Notes under the pieces: model-generated | Databases searched by the model: none | Told to the model about the DNA's origin: nothing | Seen by the model: only the letters and a program-made list of their open reading frames with translations | Shown here: in pieces, positions 24,127 to 33,736 of the stretch | How the letters are laid out: each line of letters starts with the position of its first letter | Position numbering within the stretch: position 1 is the stretch's first letter | Translations under genes and position numbers: made by a program | From: Harmothoe impar | Taxonomy: Eukaryota > Annelida > Polychaeta > Phyllodocida > Polynoidae | Reading direction: 5' to 3' | Assembly (NCBI GenBank): GCA_947462335.1 | Contig: OX381716.1 | Coordinates: 7,512,861-7,576,860, forward strand | DNA length: 64,000 bases

Positions 24127-24600
24127 ATTTGACCGGAAGTGACGTCACATGCCCATATATGGGCATACCGGAAGTGACGTCACGTGACCTTGACCTAGTT
24201 AGAGGTCAAGGTCATGACTCAGCCAATCAGAGGCTTCCATTTGACCGGAAGTGACGTCACACGCCCATATAAGGGCATACCGGAAGTGACGTCATGTGAC
24301 GTCACACGCCCATATAAGGGCATACCGGAAGTGACGTCATGTGACCTTCACATGTACATATAAGGGCATACCGGAAGTGACGTCAAGTGACTTTGACTTA
24401 GTTAGAGGCTTCTGATTGGCTGGTACACCGGAAGTGACCCATTTATGCAAATGAGGGGCCTACTTCTGGTCAAATGGAGACCTCTGATTGGTTGGGTCAT
24501 GAAGAAATGTGTCTCTTAATTTAATTTTGTTTAGGAAGTGATCGATTTTAGGATCACGCGACCGGAAGTGACCTGATGAGTCACGTGACTAGAAGTGACG
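24110..24600. promoter_or_regulatory. E2 left array: CArG, ETS, CRE, AP-1, CCAAT, octamer, ERR-type sites
   Basis: Exact consensus words: CArG CCATATATGG (24153-24162) and CCATATAAGG (24265-24274, 24310-24319). Each lies 5-6 bp before CCGGAAGT, which overlaps TGACGTCA (for example 24168-24182). TCAAGGTCA is at 24206-24214, AP-1 TGACTCA at 24215-24221, CCAAT at 24223-24227, and the octamer ATGCAAAT at 24445-24452. SRF-ETS-CRE adjacency is the known layout of serum-response immediate-early promoters. Activity is inferred, not shown. Confidence 0.7.
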
Positions 24601-24829
24601 ACGACACATACCTTAATTAGACGATTCAGCAGCGACCGGAGGAAGTGTCACTTTAAGAGGACACGCTAGTTAATTGTTATAATTGTTTTACTTACTAATA
24701 AAAGAAGACGTATGAAAATAAACACAACAATAATTTTATTTTATTTTTTTATTTTCTTTTTTTTCAATTCTAATAACACTCTATTTTTGAAAAGATGCGC
24801 TCAATCAATCAATAACACACTTTTTCATA

Positions 24830-25156
24830 TTTTAAAGGACTCGTTGTCACACCGTTAGAATGCACGCGACGCTTATAATACAAGTAGCGCACGTCATCTT
24901 TCTCTATGGTGTAAGTGGCCATTTTTGGTTCGTACCACTTTTGAAATTTATATTTACCGCAAGGAGAGTTTTTCGTTTTCGAAAACATTTAAGAAGACGA
25001 CTACTTCTGTACACTTTTTTTGAGATTTTCTTTCACTGGTGCCGCTGATTTGATCGTAGCAAATGTAAGTCTTAGGGTTGACACTTGGGATCCCGTCACC
25101 TTCTCACGCCGCTTTCTTTTCTTTCTGAAGTATGTCTCTCTCAGGCGAGGTTTGAC
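24830..25156 (-). pseudogene. Polymerase C-terminal relic (E2)
   Basis: Antisense to, and clearly related to, the last ~500 bp of the E1 polymerase (about 22,555-23,066), with an internal deletion corresponding to about 22,605-22,765 of E1 and several stops. Homology ends abruptly at ~25,156, where a foldback repeat begins. Confidence 0.8.
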
Positions 25157-25568
25157 TACACACAGGCAAACATCAGAGGCACCCAATAGCGCTAATTCTA
25201 CCTTCAGACAAAGGTCAGGCACGGCTGGCCTATAATAGATGGGTCAAGGGCTATTCTAGTGAGGGTCAGGCTGCGCCGGACATTCAATAAAAAGCTGGAG
25301 TTTGGCAAACTTGCTTTTGAAAGTCTGACCATGCGGGATCCTCATGCCATAGTCTGACAATGCTGAACTCTTGGGAGAGTATGCCGGACTCTTGCTGGCC
25401 AGACTTTCAAGCAAATTTGCCAAAGTCCAGCTTGTTATTGAATTTCCGGCGTAGCCTGACCCTCAGTAGAATAGTCCTTGACTCATCTATTATAGGTCAG
25501 CAGCGCCTGACCCTTGTATGAGAGTAGTATTGGCGACATTGGCCGACTCTGATATTTACCCGTGTGTA
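25157..25568. repeat. Foldback repeat, ~412 bp
   Basis: Left arm (about 25,157-25,320) and right arm (about 25,390-25,568) are inverted copies sharing TACACAC...CAGAG, GGTCAGGC, CTATAATAGATG and GCCGGA.ATTCAATAA. A third copy of the right arm lies at 33,002-33,185, at the outer edge of the second cassette. Confidence 0.75.
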
Positions 25569-25749
25569 CGGCGGGAGGAGGGGGTTCACAGCCACTGCTT
25601 GCGCTTATAGAGCGCTACTAGCGGAGGTCTGGATGAGGAGACTACGGCGTTTGTCTTTTGCTTGTGCAGCTGCTGCTGCTGCTGCTGACGATGTCACGGA
25701 TGCCGCTATTACTAATGCTACTAATACTAGTATGAGAAAATACATTTAG

Positions 25750-26532
25750 TCAATTGATTAAATCAAGGAGGTTTTCTGACTTCAGTGGATCGTTTAGCCA
25801 TCGGCCACGGGCAAAACTTGAAACCATTTTATACATGGGACAATTGGCAGAGTCGAAACGTGTTGGTACCATAGGGTCGATCATGTTCATCATCAGTTCA
25901 GGCAAAGGAAGTGTGTCGACAGCACGCGAAAACTTCATGTCTGAATGTTTCAACACAAGACTTTTTATCACACTCACACAGCTGCTTTGAAGAGTGAATC
26001 CTTGACCAAACTTGTGCTTTTCCAACACAGCTTTGGCCTCTTTCTGTGCAGTAAGGGATCTCTCTTTCGGGTTCATCTCAGTGCTGTCTAGCATGTCCTC
26101 AAAGTCTTTAACATAATGTTCCAACGGACTACAAATGATGGACTCCAGATCATCGTCTGCATATGTCGTCTCCTCGCACCATATTGTGTCTTTGCCTGTT
26201 TCGAATTCCGTCATTTTCCTGACAATCTCCTCCTGAGTGCCTTGCATATATCGAAGCTCCTTCAAGGAGTTGATAACTTGTATGGCGAAGACTGACAAAC
26301 TTGAAGGAATTTCACCACAGTCAGGCCAAGTATACGGAGCTAAGAAAAATAGCTCTAACAAAATCTTCTCCCTCTGTCCAAATGAAACTACTGTTCCGAT
26401 GAAGTTGAAGCATGCTTCTATCCATTGCTCCTTGGTGACGTCCTTCCAATGTTTCTTTACCTCACATGCATCATAGGGCACCGTTTCTCTTCTTGCTTCA
26501 AGTGGGAGTTGCTTTTTCTTTCTTGGACTCAT
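25750..26532 (-). CDS. Unknown accessory protein, copy A (260 aa)
   Basis: Open from ATG 26532 (MSPRKKKQLPLEARRE) to the stop at 25750. An in-frame upstream ATG at 26601 would add 23 residues, but that part is poorly matched in copy B, so 26532 is preferred. The protein starts with a basic patch and then looks mostly helical with scattered Cys and Trp; the end DPLKSENLLDLIN is conserved. I recognise no family. Copy B (31,544) is about 89% identical by hand count, and all length differences are multiples of three, which supports real coding. The TATA region present upstream of copy B is cut off here at about 26,889, where polymerase sequence begins, so this copy may lack its own promoter. Confidence 0.7.
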   Translation of the reverse strand: MSPRKKKQLPLEARRETVPYDACEVKKHWKDVTKEQWIEACFNFIGTVVSFGQREKILLELFFLAPYTWPDCGEIPSSLSVFAIQVINSLKELRYMQGTQEEIVRKMTEFETGKDTIWCEETTYADDDLESIICSPLEHYVKDFEDMLDSTEMNPKERSLTAQKEAKAVLEKHKFGQGFTLQSSCVSVIKSLVLKHSDMKFSRAVDTLPLPELMMNMIDPMVPTRFDSANCPMYKMVSSFARGRWLNDPLKSENLLDLIN

Positions 26533-26888
26533 TTCGAGAGGGTTTAGATGCTCTGTAGCGTCAACACTTTCATAAACAAAGAAAATAGCAGAACTAACCA
26601 TCGTAACGTGCTGAGCGAGCGTAGAGTGGACGATGCTACGAAGATGAAGGGCGGGTGGAGAAAGTGTGACTGGTGACAGCGGCGTTTCACTCCTTATGTA
26701 CCCTGTCCTAGATAAGCCTCTTAAACGGCTGAAAAGACTCTCTAAGTACAGAGCTTCTACCGCAGGTGGGTTTAGACTTAAGCAGCTTAGTTCACACACA
26801 TGTCTGTTAGAAAAAGCTACTTGCACACGCGCCTTCCTTTTTTCACTAGTATTCACCCTCTGCCGACTTATAAGACACCTATACACTC

Positions 26889-27952
26889 TTTCTCGTGAAA
26901 TCTATGGAAGATGATGGAAGGACCACTGACTACATTTTCTTTGATCAGAGCGTGGAGGACGGCGTCGAACGGAGGGAACGTTGTGAACACAGCTTATAGG
27001 GTTTTTGGAAGAGGTCTTGTAAAGTCAAACTGGCGAGAGAGATGGCGTCTTTCAACATGACAATGCTGCTATGTTGGAAAAAAATAGCGTGATTTTTTCA
27101 AAAAGCTTCTATGAAAGATTTGACGTCTTCGTTGTTGTAGTGGATCAAGTAATCTGTCATAGTTTGCTTCTTCTTGTCATACTAAACTTTCTGACATGTG
27201 GCGTAGTCGGATTTCGGCCATTTTGACGCCCGTCAGTTCGCTGTCAAAAGTCGATCTCGGTGGCCGGGGTTTTTTGTTTACTAGTTTCTTGGTATACGTC
27301 ATCCATTCGTAAGTAAAGCAACCTTTCTCTTTGTTCGTAGTGAAAGCTCGCAAATAATTCGCGTAGCTGTAACCAAGTGCTAAAAAAGTTGACTACTACG
27401 TCAACTATTGATTGCTTTTCTTTATGACGCTGAATTGTTGGTTTCTTCGGTCTCCGGAGGCAAATAACGAGCGAAGGCGTATTTTTTGATCAGGTTCAAG
27501 TCGTAACTCTCCGAGTTGAAGCGTACGACTGGAGCTTGACGGATGTATCTCAGAAGCCGCTTCTTCAGTTGAACTAACGGTTGTCTGGTGTGAGCTGCAG
27601 CGAAGCCGCCTGGAGAAGGGGTGAATGTCGCTTCCTCTAGCAGGAGAGCTTCACCTATCGCTACATGTAACTTCGCTAAGGTTGGTCGGTAAACTTCTAG
27701 CACAGCTTTCTCGATGACTTTGGCGTTCTCGTTTATGTGATTTTAAACTCGGTCTAACAAGGGGTCGGAATCTGCGTCGGATTCTCTGACGTACGCTGCC
27801 CCTCCTACCCCGGAAAGTCGTATGCGACGCTAGCCGACATCGCTGCATAGAGAGCAAAACTTAGGTATCGTTCTTCATTTTTCTACGGGTCGCTCGTGAT
27901 TGTACGGTCTTTTAAAAATTTTGAAACACTTTTCGCAAACGTCCTGCGGCAT
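26889..27952 (-). pseudogene. Polymerase N-terminal/exonuclease relic (E2)
   Basis: It begins at an ATG (27952-27950) with CEKCFKIFKRPYNHER, very like E1. It soon meets a stop and then jumps across a ~1.2-kb deletion (E1 equivalent about 19,085-20,296). It resumes through the exonuclease region with further stops, and ends at the equivalent of E1 21,261. The palm motifs are missing, displaced by cassette A. Where E1 has its stop at 20406-20408, E2 has a sense codon, so that stop postdates the common ancestor or is private to E1. Confidence 0.8.
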
Positions 27953-28120
27953 GTTTTTCTTTTTTTTTGTTTTTTTCACTTATTTACCAAATATTAAAAA
28001 AATAAACGTTGTTTATCACTTCGAATACTAGACGCCTCTTACCACACGATGCTATTAGCATAGTGAAAGACGTCTGTAGTGTAGGATCGATTTCAACAGA
28101 TGTCCATCTTACTGCAGGGA

Positions 28121-29330
28121 TCAGACGAGAGTCGTCAACACTGGTGTGTCACAGCTCACTTTTATTTCTTTGGGTACAGCTGCATACAACCCTTGAACAT
28201 ACATTGCGACGTCGCCGCGTCCCATGTAGTCTTCCAACACTTTCATCAGAGCCATAGGCTCAGACGTCTCGTTGTACTTCCAAGCTTTCAGCACTTCATA
28301 GACAGGGTTCTTCACAGTCCTGTCAGAAGGCACAGGTTGAGAGATGGAAGTTACTTCATGAGAAGTCAACCCTAAGTAGATCCCTATGGTCTTCCAGTCT
28401 CTAGGGCAGAGCTCAGCTAAAAGAGAGAAATATTTCTGCACTTTCCACTCCATGTCTCCACTCTCTAAGCCATCCCACATGTCATGCTTGTCCATGTACT
28501 CACGTGAGAATTTGATGAGGTCCATACGGTAAGATTCTTCCAAGGCGGCGGCTAGGTCCTTCCACCTACTAGTACAACTTTTCTGGTACCAAGTAGTGAA
28601 CATTTCTCTAGCTTGAGTTATGACACTTGTCTCACAACTGAGATATCCCATATCCTTCAAGTTCACTTCAAGGAATGAACCTAACCGTATGTAATCTGAT
28701 GTCGGCAACTTACCGCTTATTTTCAGTAGCATAGCGTCTGACAAGTATCCTAACGGCTCTGCTTTGAAGTATGATGATACAGGTACTACTGCAGCAGAAC
28801 CAATAACAGGAGCAGCGTCTGCGCTGGTATCAGACGACTCGTTGTCGGAACAGGGCAACCACATGACTTCGTAAGGTATTGGTGAGGGCAGTCGCCACGG
28901 ACCGGACGCACTACCAGTGGAAATGAGGTCGAAAAACGGACTGTGCGCCCGTGACCCTTCGGGTTCCTCGTACGCCTCGTCGTCAGCGTCGTTCTCTGTT
29001 TCACCCTGTTGCTTTAGGACATGTATGTCTACTACGCGCTGCTGGGGCTGAGTGTCCGAATAGCTGTAAGTCTCAGCGCGAGCAGCGTTGATGGCGTCGG
29101 TTGATGAAGCGGTGGAGAGGTTCTGTGCAACGTACTGCGTGTCAGTACTAGTAGCGGTAGTCGCAGCAAGAGGTGTAGCAGCAGCAGCAGTAGCAGCAGC
29201 AGCAGGAGCAGCAGCAGCAGCAGCAGCAGGAGCAAGCGCAGCGCTAGCAAGTGCAGCAGTAGCAGGCGCAGCAGTAGCAGGCACAGCAGCAGCAGGCACA
29301 GCCGCCTCAGCAAGCGCAGCAGTAACAGGC

Positions 29331-29362
<32 letters not shown>

Positions 29363-29689
29363 CACAGCAGTAACAGGCGCGGCAGCAGCAACAGCAGCAG
29401 CAGCAGCAGCACTAGCAGCACGAGGATCACTAGCAGCCGCAGCAGGCGCAGCAGTAGCAGCAGCAGCGTGCTCAGCAGCAACAACCGTCGCGAGTGTAAC
29501 AACGTCGCTACTACTGCTGTGTGCGCTCGCTACAGCGGGAGGGTGATAAGACCAAGCGGTTGCGGCGGTAGTCTCAATTTCAGTAGCAAGAGGAGACGCT
29601 GACAGTAAACGATCACCGTTCTGCGTATTCTTCTTGTTGTTGAACTCGATTAGATCCTTGGACGACAGTAGTTGTTGTGTTTTGCTCAT
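28121..29689 (-). CDS. Ala-rich protein with two C-terminal death domains (522 aa)
   Basis: Start ATG 29689 in GGCACCACCATGA context, the same as the E1 homologue. Residues ~1-295 parallel E1: MSK start, WSYHPPAVAS, DVVTLATV, Ala/Pro-rich tract, SDTQP, ENDADDEAYEEPEG, GPWRLPSP and TSADAAP.IGSAA. After GSAA the sequence changes completely. Residues ~315-400 (RWKDLAAALEESYRMDLIKF) and ~417-500 (CPRDWKTIGIYLGLTSHEV ... YEVLKAWKYNE) are death domains, the second very typical. It lacks the nuclear-signal-like region and PC4-like modules of E1. Inference: an adaptor or decoy for host death-fold signalling built on a shared low-complexity N-terminal module. TATA at 29748-29755 (-). Confidence 0.75.
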
Positions 29690-29747
29690 GGTGGTGCCTG
29701 TAGAGAGTAGCAAAAGACTGAGTGAGTGAACGGGTGTTTCCAGGCCT

Positions 29748-29755
29748 CTTATATA
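29748..29755 (-). promoter_or_regulatory. TATA box of the E2 Ala-rich gene
   Basis: GTATATAAGAGG on the minus strand about 60 bp before the ATG, equivalent to 17122-17129 in E1. Confidence 0.65.
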
Positions 29756-29759
29756 CGCC

Positions 29760-30180
29760 TTCTCGCTTCTAGAGCTAAGCTACTTACAGCTCTCTTCAGC
29801 TGCCGCCGGCTGACCGGTGACCATTCACAAAGAGAAACAAAAAGTCATAAGGTATGACGTTTTCAGCTGGATCCCTTTCCCCCGCCCCTTTGAGAGATCG
29901 ACTGACACGAGCTAAGCTACTTACTGCCTTGTTCAGCAATTCAACGTGCGTTAGCTGTATAAAGGATTAAGCAGTTGCTGCCGCCAGCTGACCGGCGGAC
30001 ATTCCCAAAGAGAAACAAAAGACATAAGTCATGACGTTTTCAGCTGGATCTCTTTCCCCCCTCCCTCTTTTTTTTTGAGAGATGGACTGCCATGAGCGGG
30101 CGGTGTACCGACTGTACTAATTCAACGCGCATTAGCTGTATAAAGGATTAAGCAGACATGAGCTTAGAGTGTGTATACAA
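29760..30180. repeat. Promoter-unit repeats (E2 counterpart of the 169-bp units)
   Basis: Inverted relative to E1: TATGACGTTTTCAGCTGGATC at about 29,855 and ATGACGTTTTCAGCTGGATC at about 30,030, GAGCTAAGCTACTTA at about 29,770 and 29,915, and TTAGCTGTATAAAGGATTAA at about 29,951 and 30,132. Confidence 0.75.
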
Positions 30181-30309
30181 AAAAACTACAGGAGGCATGT
30201 AGTGTGAAGCAGGACCCCCTAAGACGGGAGTGTCTGTCTGTGAGTAGAGTCGTGTGCATGTGGTGAGCGACTTAAGTGTAAAACAAAAAAAAATCACCGC
30301 CTCCTGCCG

Positions 30310-30875
30310 TGGTGAGTAGACTGGCCGGCGGCGGCCGGCTAGTTCAATAGGGGTGACAGCTGACTAAGGCTGTGCATGAAAATCCGATTTTCACCTGACC
30401 TCTGACGTTTGTTACAATGAATGCCAAAGGGGGAGAGAGTTGTCCTCAGGTAGGGGGTAGGAGGTAAGGCTAATGGATAAGGAAAAAAAACACCATTTTC
30501 AGCTGGCCACCACAGATGGCGATGACATACCCCTCGGCATCTAAGCTCTTAAGAAGCTCTTACGGAGCGGAGCGGCTGCTGGACAGCTGGGGTGAGTAGA
30601 CCGGCCGGCGGCGGCTAGCTAGTTCAATAGGAGTGACAGCTGACTAAGGCTGTGCATGAAAATCCGATTTTCACCTGACCTCTGACGTTTGTTACAATGA
30701 ATGCTAAAGGGGGAGAGAGTCGTCCTCAGGTAGGGAGTAGGAGGTAAGGCTAATGGATAAAGAAAAAACACCATTTTCAGCTGGCCACCAAAGATGATGA
30801 TGACACACCCCTCGTCATCTAAGCTCTTAAGAAGCTCTTACGGAGCGGAGCGGCTGCTGGACAGCTGGGGTGCTG
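30310..30875. repeat. Tandem ~285-bp repeat upstream of the orphan promoter
   Basis: Two units (about 30,310-30,594 and 30,595-30,875) share GTGACAGCTGACTAAGGC, AAATCCGATTTTCACCTGAC, ACGTTTGTTACAATGAATG, CCATTTTCAGCTGGCCACCA and GCTCTTACGGAGCGGAGCGG. E1 has a single inverted counterpart (about 16,270-16,560). Confidence 0.8.
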
Positions 30876-30889
30876 TTGGAAATAGGATT

Positions 30890-31025
30890 AAACTCTCTCT
30901 GTATAAAAGCTCTGATTTCTGTTGGAAAAAAACCATATCACCTTTGACCACAGTAACGTCTACTACCACCACCACCAGCACCACCGCCGCTGCCACCGCC
31001 GCCGCCGCCGCCAGTCACAGCTGAT
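30890..31025 (+). promoter_or_regulatory. Orphan promoter and leader of a lost death-domain gene
   Basis: TCTGTATAAAAGCTCTG (TATA 30902-30908), TGTTGGAAAAAAACCATAT, CCACAGTAACGTCTACTACC and an ACC/GCC triplet run match the E1 death-domain gene leader in order and spacing. The coding sequence that should follow is absent; instead cassette B begins within ~60-100 bp. Confidence 0.7.
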
Positions 31026-31086
31026 CACCTCATTAAAAGCATGTGACGTCGTCGCTTCTAGTCACTTGCTTCATCAAGTCGCTTCC

Positions 31087-31131
31087 AGAGACACGCTTCT
31101 TCCTCTCGAGAGGAAGAATGACGTATATAAG
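31087..31131 (+). promoter_or_regulatory. Palindrome remnant and TATA box of cassette B
   Basis: The left arm of the E1 42-bp palindrome and part of its right arm (to about 31,118) run into TGACGTATATAAGG (TATA 31124-31130). This fuses a CRE-like half site to the TATA box about 415 bp upstream of the ATG. Confidence 0.6.
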
Positions 31132-31543
31132 GAGGCTGACACGTGTATAGGTGCCTTATTAGTCGGCAAGGGGTAAATACTAGTGAAAAAGGAAGGCAGG
31201 TGTGCAGGTAGCTTTCTAACAGACACGTGTGTGCACTAAGCTGCTTAAGTCTAAACCCCCCTGCAGTAGTCAAGTAGCATGTGAAAACTTACTTAACAGA
31301 TCACTTAATTGAGTAGAGACTCTGTACTGAGAGAGTCTTTTCAGCTGTTTAAGAGGATTATCTAGGACAGGGTACATAAAGAGTGAAACGCTGCTCTCAC
31401 TCATCACACTTTCTCGACTCGCCCTTCATCATCGTAGCATCGTCCACTCCACGCTCGCTCAGCATGTTATGAGGGTTATTTCTACCTTTACAGCTTCTTT
31501 TCTTATCGAAGTGTCGACGCTACAGAGCATCGAAACTCTCCAA

Positions 31544-32326
31544 ATGAGTCCAAGAAAGAAAAAGCAACTCCCACTAGAAGCAAGAAGAGAAACGGTGCCC
31601 TATGATGCATGTGAGGTAAAGAAACATTGGAAGGACGTCACCAAGGAGCAATGGATAGAAGCATGCTTCAACTTCATCGGAACGGAAGTAGTTTCATTTG
31701 GACAGAGGGAGAAAATTTTGTTGGAGCTATTTTTCTTAGCTCCGTATAGTTGGCGTGACTGTAGTGGTGAAATTCCTTCAGGTTTTTCAGCGTTCGGCAT
31801 ACAAGTTATCTGGTCTTTGAAGAAGCTTCGATATATGCAACGCACTCACGAGGAGATTGTTCAGAAAATGACGGAATTCGAAACAAAAGAAGTATGGTGC
31901 GAGGAGACGACATATGCGGACGATGATCTGGAGTACATCATTTGTAGCCCGTTGGAACATTATGTTAAAGACTTTGAGGACATGCTAGCCAGCACTGCGA
32001 TGACCCCGAAAGAGAGATCCCTTACTGCACAGAAGGAGGCCAAAGCTGTGTTGGAAAAGCTCAAGTTTGGTCAAGGATTCACTCTTCAAAGCAGCTGTGT
32101 GAGTGTGATAAAAAGTGTTGTGTTGAAACATCCGGACATGAAGTTTTCGCGTGCTGTCGACACACTTCCTTTGCCTGAACTGATGATGAACATGATCGAC
32201 CCCATCGTACCAACATGTTTCGACTCTGCCAATTGTCCCATGTATAAAATGGTTTCAAGTTTTGCCTGTGGCCGATGGCTAAACGATCCACTGAAGTCAG
32301 AAAACCTCCTTGATTTAGTCGACTGA
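31544..32326 (+). CDS. Unknown accessory protein, copy B (260 aa)
   Basis: Start ATG 31544 (MSPRKKKQ). The frame is also open upstream to an ATG at 31469, but those 25 residues match copy A poorly. About 89% identical to copy A by hand count; codon-sized indels occur near residues 48 (GTEVVSF), 71 (DCSGEI) and 116. It is predicted soluble, with no signal peptide or membrane helix seen. It occupies the position of the E1 death-domain gene and has a TATA box at 31124. No family recognised. Followed by a CAG-rich block. The leader from the TATA box to the ATG is long (about 390 nt) and could hide an intron. Confidence 0.75.
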   Translation: MSPRKKKQLPLEARRETVPYDACEVKKHWKDVTKEQWIEACFNFIGTEVVSFGQREKILLELFFLAPYSWRDCSGEIPSGFSAFGIQVIWSLKKLRYMQRTHEEIVQKMTEFETKEVWCEETTYADDDLEYIICSPLEHYVKDFEDMLASTAMTPKERSLTAQKEAKAVLEKLKFGQGFTLQSSCVSVIKSVVLKHPDMKFSRAVDTLPLPELMMNMIDPIVPTCFDSANCPMYKMVSSFACGRWLNDPLKSENLLDLVD

Positions 32327-32389
32327 CTAAATGTATTTTCTCATACTAGTATTAGTAGCATTAGTAATAGCGGCTACTCGGTCTCGTGC

Positions 32390-32705
32390 AGCATCCGTGA
32401 CATCGTCAGCAGCAGCAGCACGATCAGCACAAGCAGCAGCTGCTGCACAAGCAGCACAAGCAGCAGCATCTGTCAGCAGCATCAGTGACATCGTCAGCAG
32501 CAGCAGCAGCAGCAGCTGCTGCACGAGTAGCACAAGCAGCAGCATCTGTCAACAGCATCCGTGACATCGTCAGCAACTGCAGCAGCTGCACGAGCAGTAC
32601 AAGCAGCAGCAGCTGTCAGCAGCTGCAGCAGCTGCACGAGCAGCACAAGCAGCAGCACCGACAGCAGCAGCAACAGCAAATCAGCAGCAGCAGCAGCAGC
32701 GGCAA
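32390..32705. repeat. CAG/AGC-rich tandem repeat (~80-90-bp period)
   Basis: Three to four imperfect units containing GACATCGTCAGCAGCAGC, GCAGCTGCTGCACGAG and AGCACAAGCAGCAGC. The other cassette has only about one unit (25,665-25,705), so this block expanded or contracted after the duplication. Open frames through it are low-complexity and unconvincing. Confidence 0.8.
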
Positions 32706-33001
32706 TGTGGACCGCTAAATTCGAGATGGTGACATATCTGTTTCTTAGAATCGACATTCGACATGAGGTCTAGTGACATTTGACATGAAGCTTGAAAAAC
32801 ATAGTGACAGGTGACATGAGCAATTCTTAAAATCGACACGAGATATGAGCATAATTAAGCGACATCGACATGTGCCATGGCTATTTTTTTTTTTTTTTGA
32901 AGACAACCGCCATAGCTTCCTTATCCAGACCTCCACTAGTAGTGCTCTATAAGCGCAAGCTTTGCCTTAAGAGAGCTGTGGCTGTGAACCCTCTCCTCTC
33001 T
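32706..33001. other. Cassette B distal sequence
   Basis: AT-rich, with GACATGAG/GACATTCG-like short repeats at about 32,750-32,880. CAGACCTCCACTAGTAGTGC to CTCTATAAGCGCAAGC matches cassette A at about 25,600-25,640 in reverse. No gene supported. Confidence 0.55.
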
Positions 33002-33229
33002 CCGTACACACAGGTAAATATCAGAGTCAGCCAATGTCGCCAATACTACTCTCATACAAGGGTCAGGCGCTGCTAGACTATAATAGATGGGTCAAGGACT
33101 GTTCTACTGAGGGTCAGGCTAGGCCGGACATTCAATAACGGGCTGGACTTTAGCAAATTTGCTTGAAAGTCTAGCCAGCAAGAGATGCACATCATCATAA
33201 ACGCGATCATGATACCTTTCATTGTAAGT

Positions 33230-33278
33230 AGACTCGCCTCTCTGCCCTCTCTTTTAGAGAGGGCAGAGAAGCGAGTCT
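33230..33278. repeat. 49-bp subterminal hairpin (E2)
   Basis: Arms AGACTCGC..TCTGCCCTCTCT and AGAGAGGGCAGA..GCGAGTCT around a TTT loop. It sits between the cassette and a C-rich tract (33,296-33,375), the same relative place as the E1 palindrome. Confidence 0.8.
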
Positions 33279-33494
33279 CACTCTTAAAAAACCCTGCCCC
33301 TCCCCCCCTCCCCCCCTCCCCCCCCATGCATCTTAAAGAGTGCCCCCCAGAGTGCCCCTCTCCCCCCCCTCCTAGAAAAAAAGAGCCGTATTTTTAAATT
33401 ATTTTTTAGCAAGCTTTTTCAGCTTGCTTTTTTTTTCTTTTTTTAAATTTATTTATCCATCAAAATCTCAAGTGACTTATTTTGAAAGCCAACC

Positions 33495-33736
33495 TAGTAG
33501 TCACGTGACCCCCTTAAGTAGGTCACTTCCCGTCACGTGACCTATTTGAATTTCCCGCCAACATGGTGGTCACGTGACCCTCTTAAGTAGGTCACTTCCG
33601 GTCACGTGACCTATTTGAATTTCCCGCCCAAAGGTCACGTGACCGGAAGTAGGTCACTTCCGGTCACGTGACCTATTTGAATTTCCCGCCAAAAGGGAGG
33701 CCTCTCATTGGCTGCTTTTGAATTTCCCGCCAAAAG
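33495..33736. promoter_or_regulatory. E2 right array: E2F-like sites with E-box/ETS units
   Basis: Four E2F-type words TTTCCCGCC(A/C)A at 33551-33561, 33620-33632, 33682-33694 and 33723-33735 (reverse complement TTTTGGCGGGAAA). They alternate with GTCACGTGACC and ACTTCCGGTCACGTGAC. CCAAT-type boxes (ATTGGCTGC) adjoin the terminal repeat. Confidence 0.7.

Noticed and set aside
31640..31720. BH1-like look of the FNFIG..VVSFG stretch in the unknown protein, hinting at a Bcl-2 relative
   Set aside because: Spacing and the key W/G-R pattern do not fit, and no BH2 or BH3-like segment or membrane tail is seen. Not enough to call.
32331..32773. Ser/Ala/Gln-rich frames over the CAG block after cassette B
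   Set aside because: Repeat-driven, several overlapping frames on both strands, and nearly absent from the other cassette.
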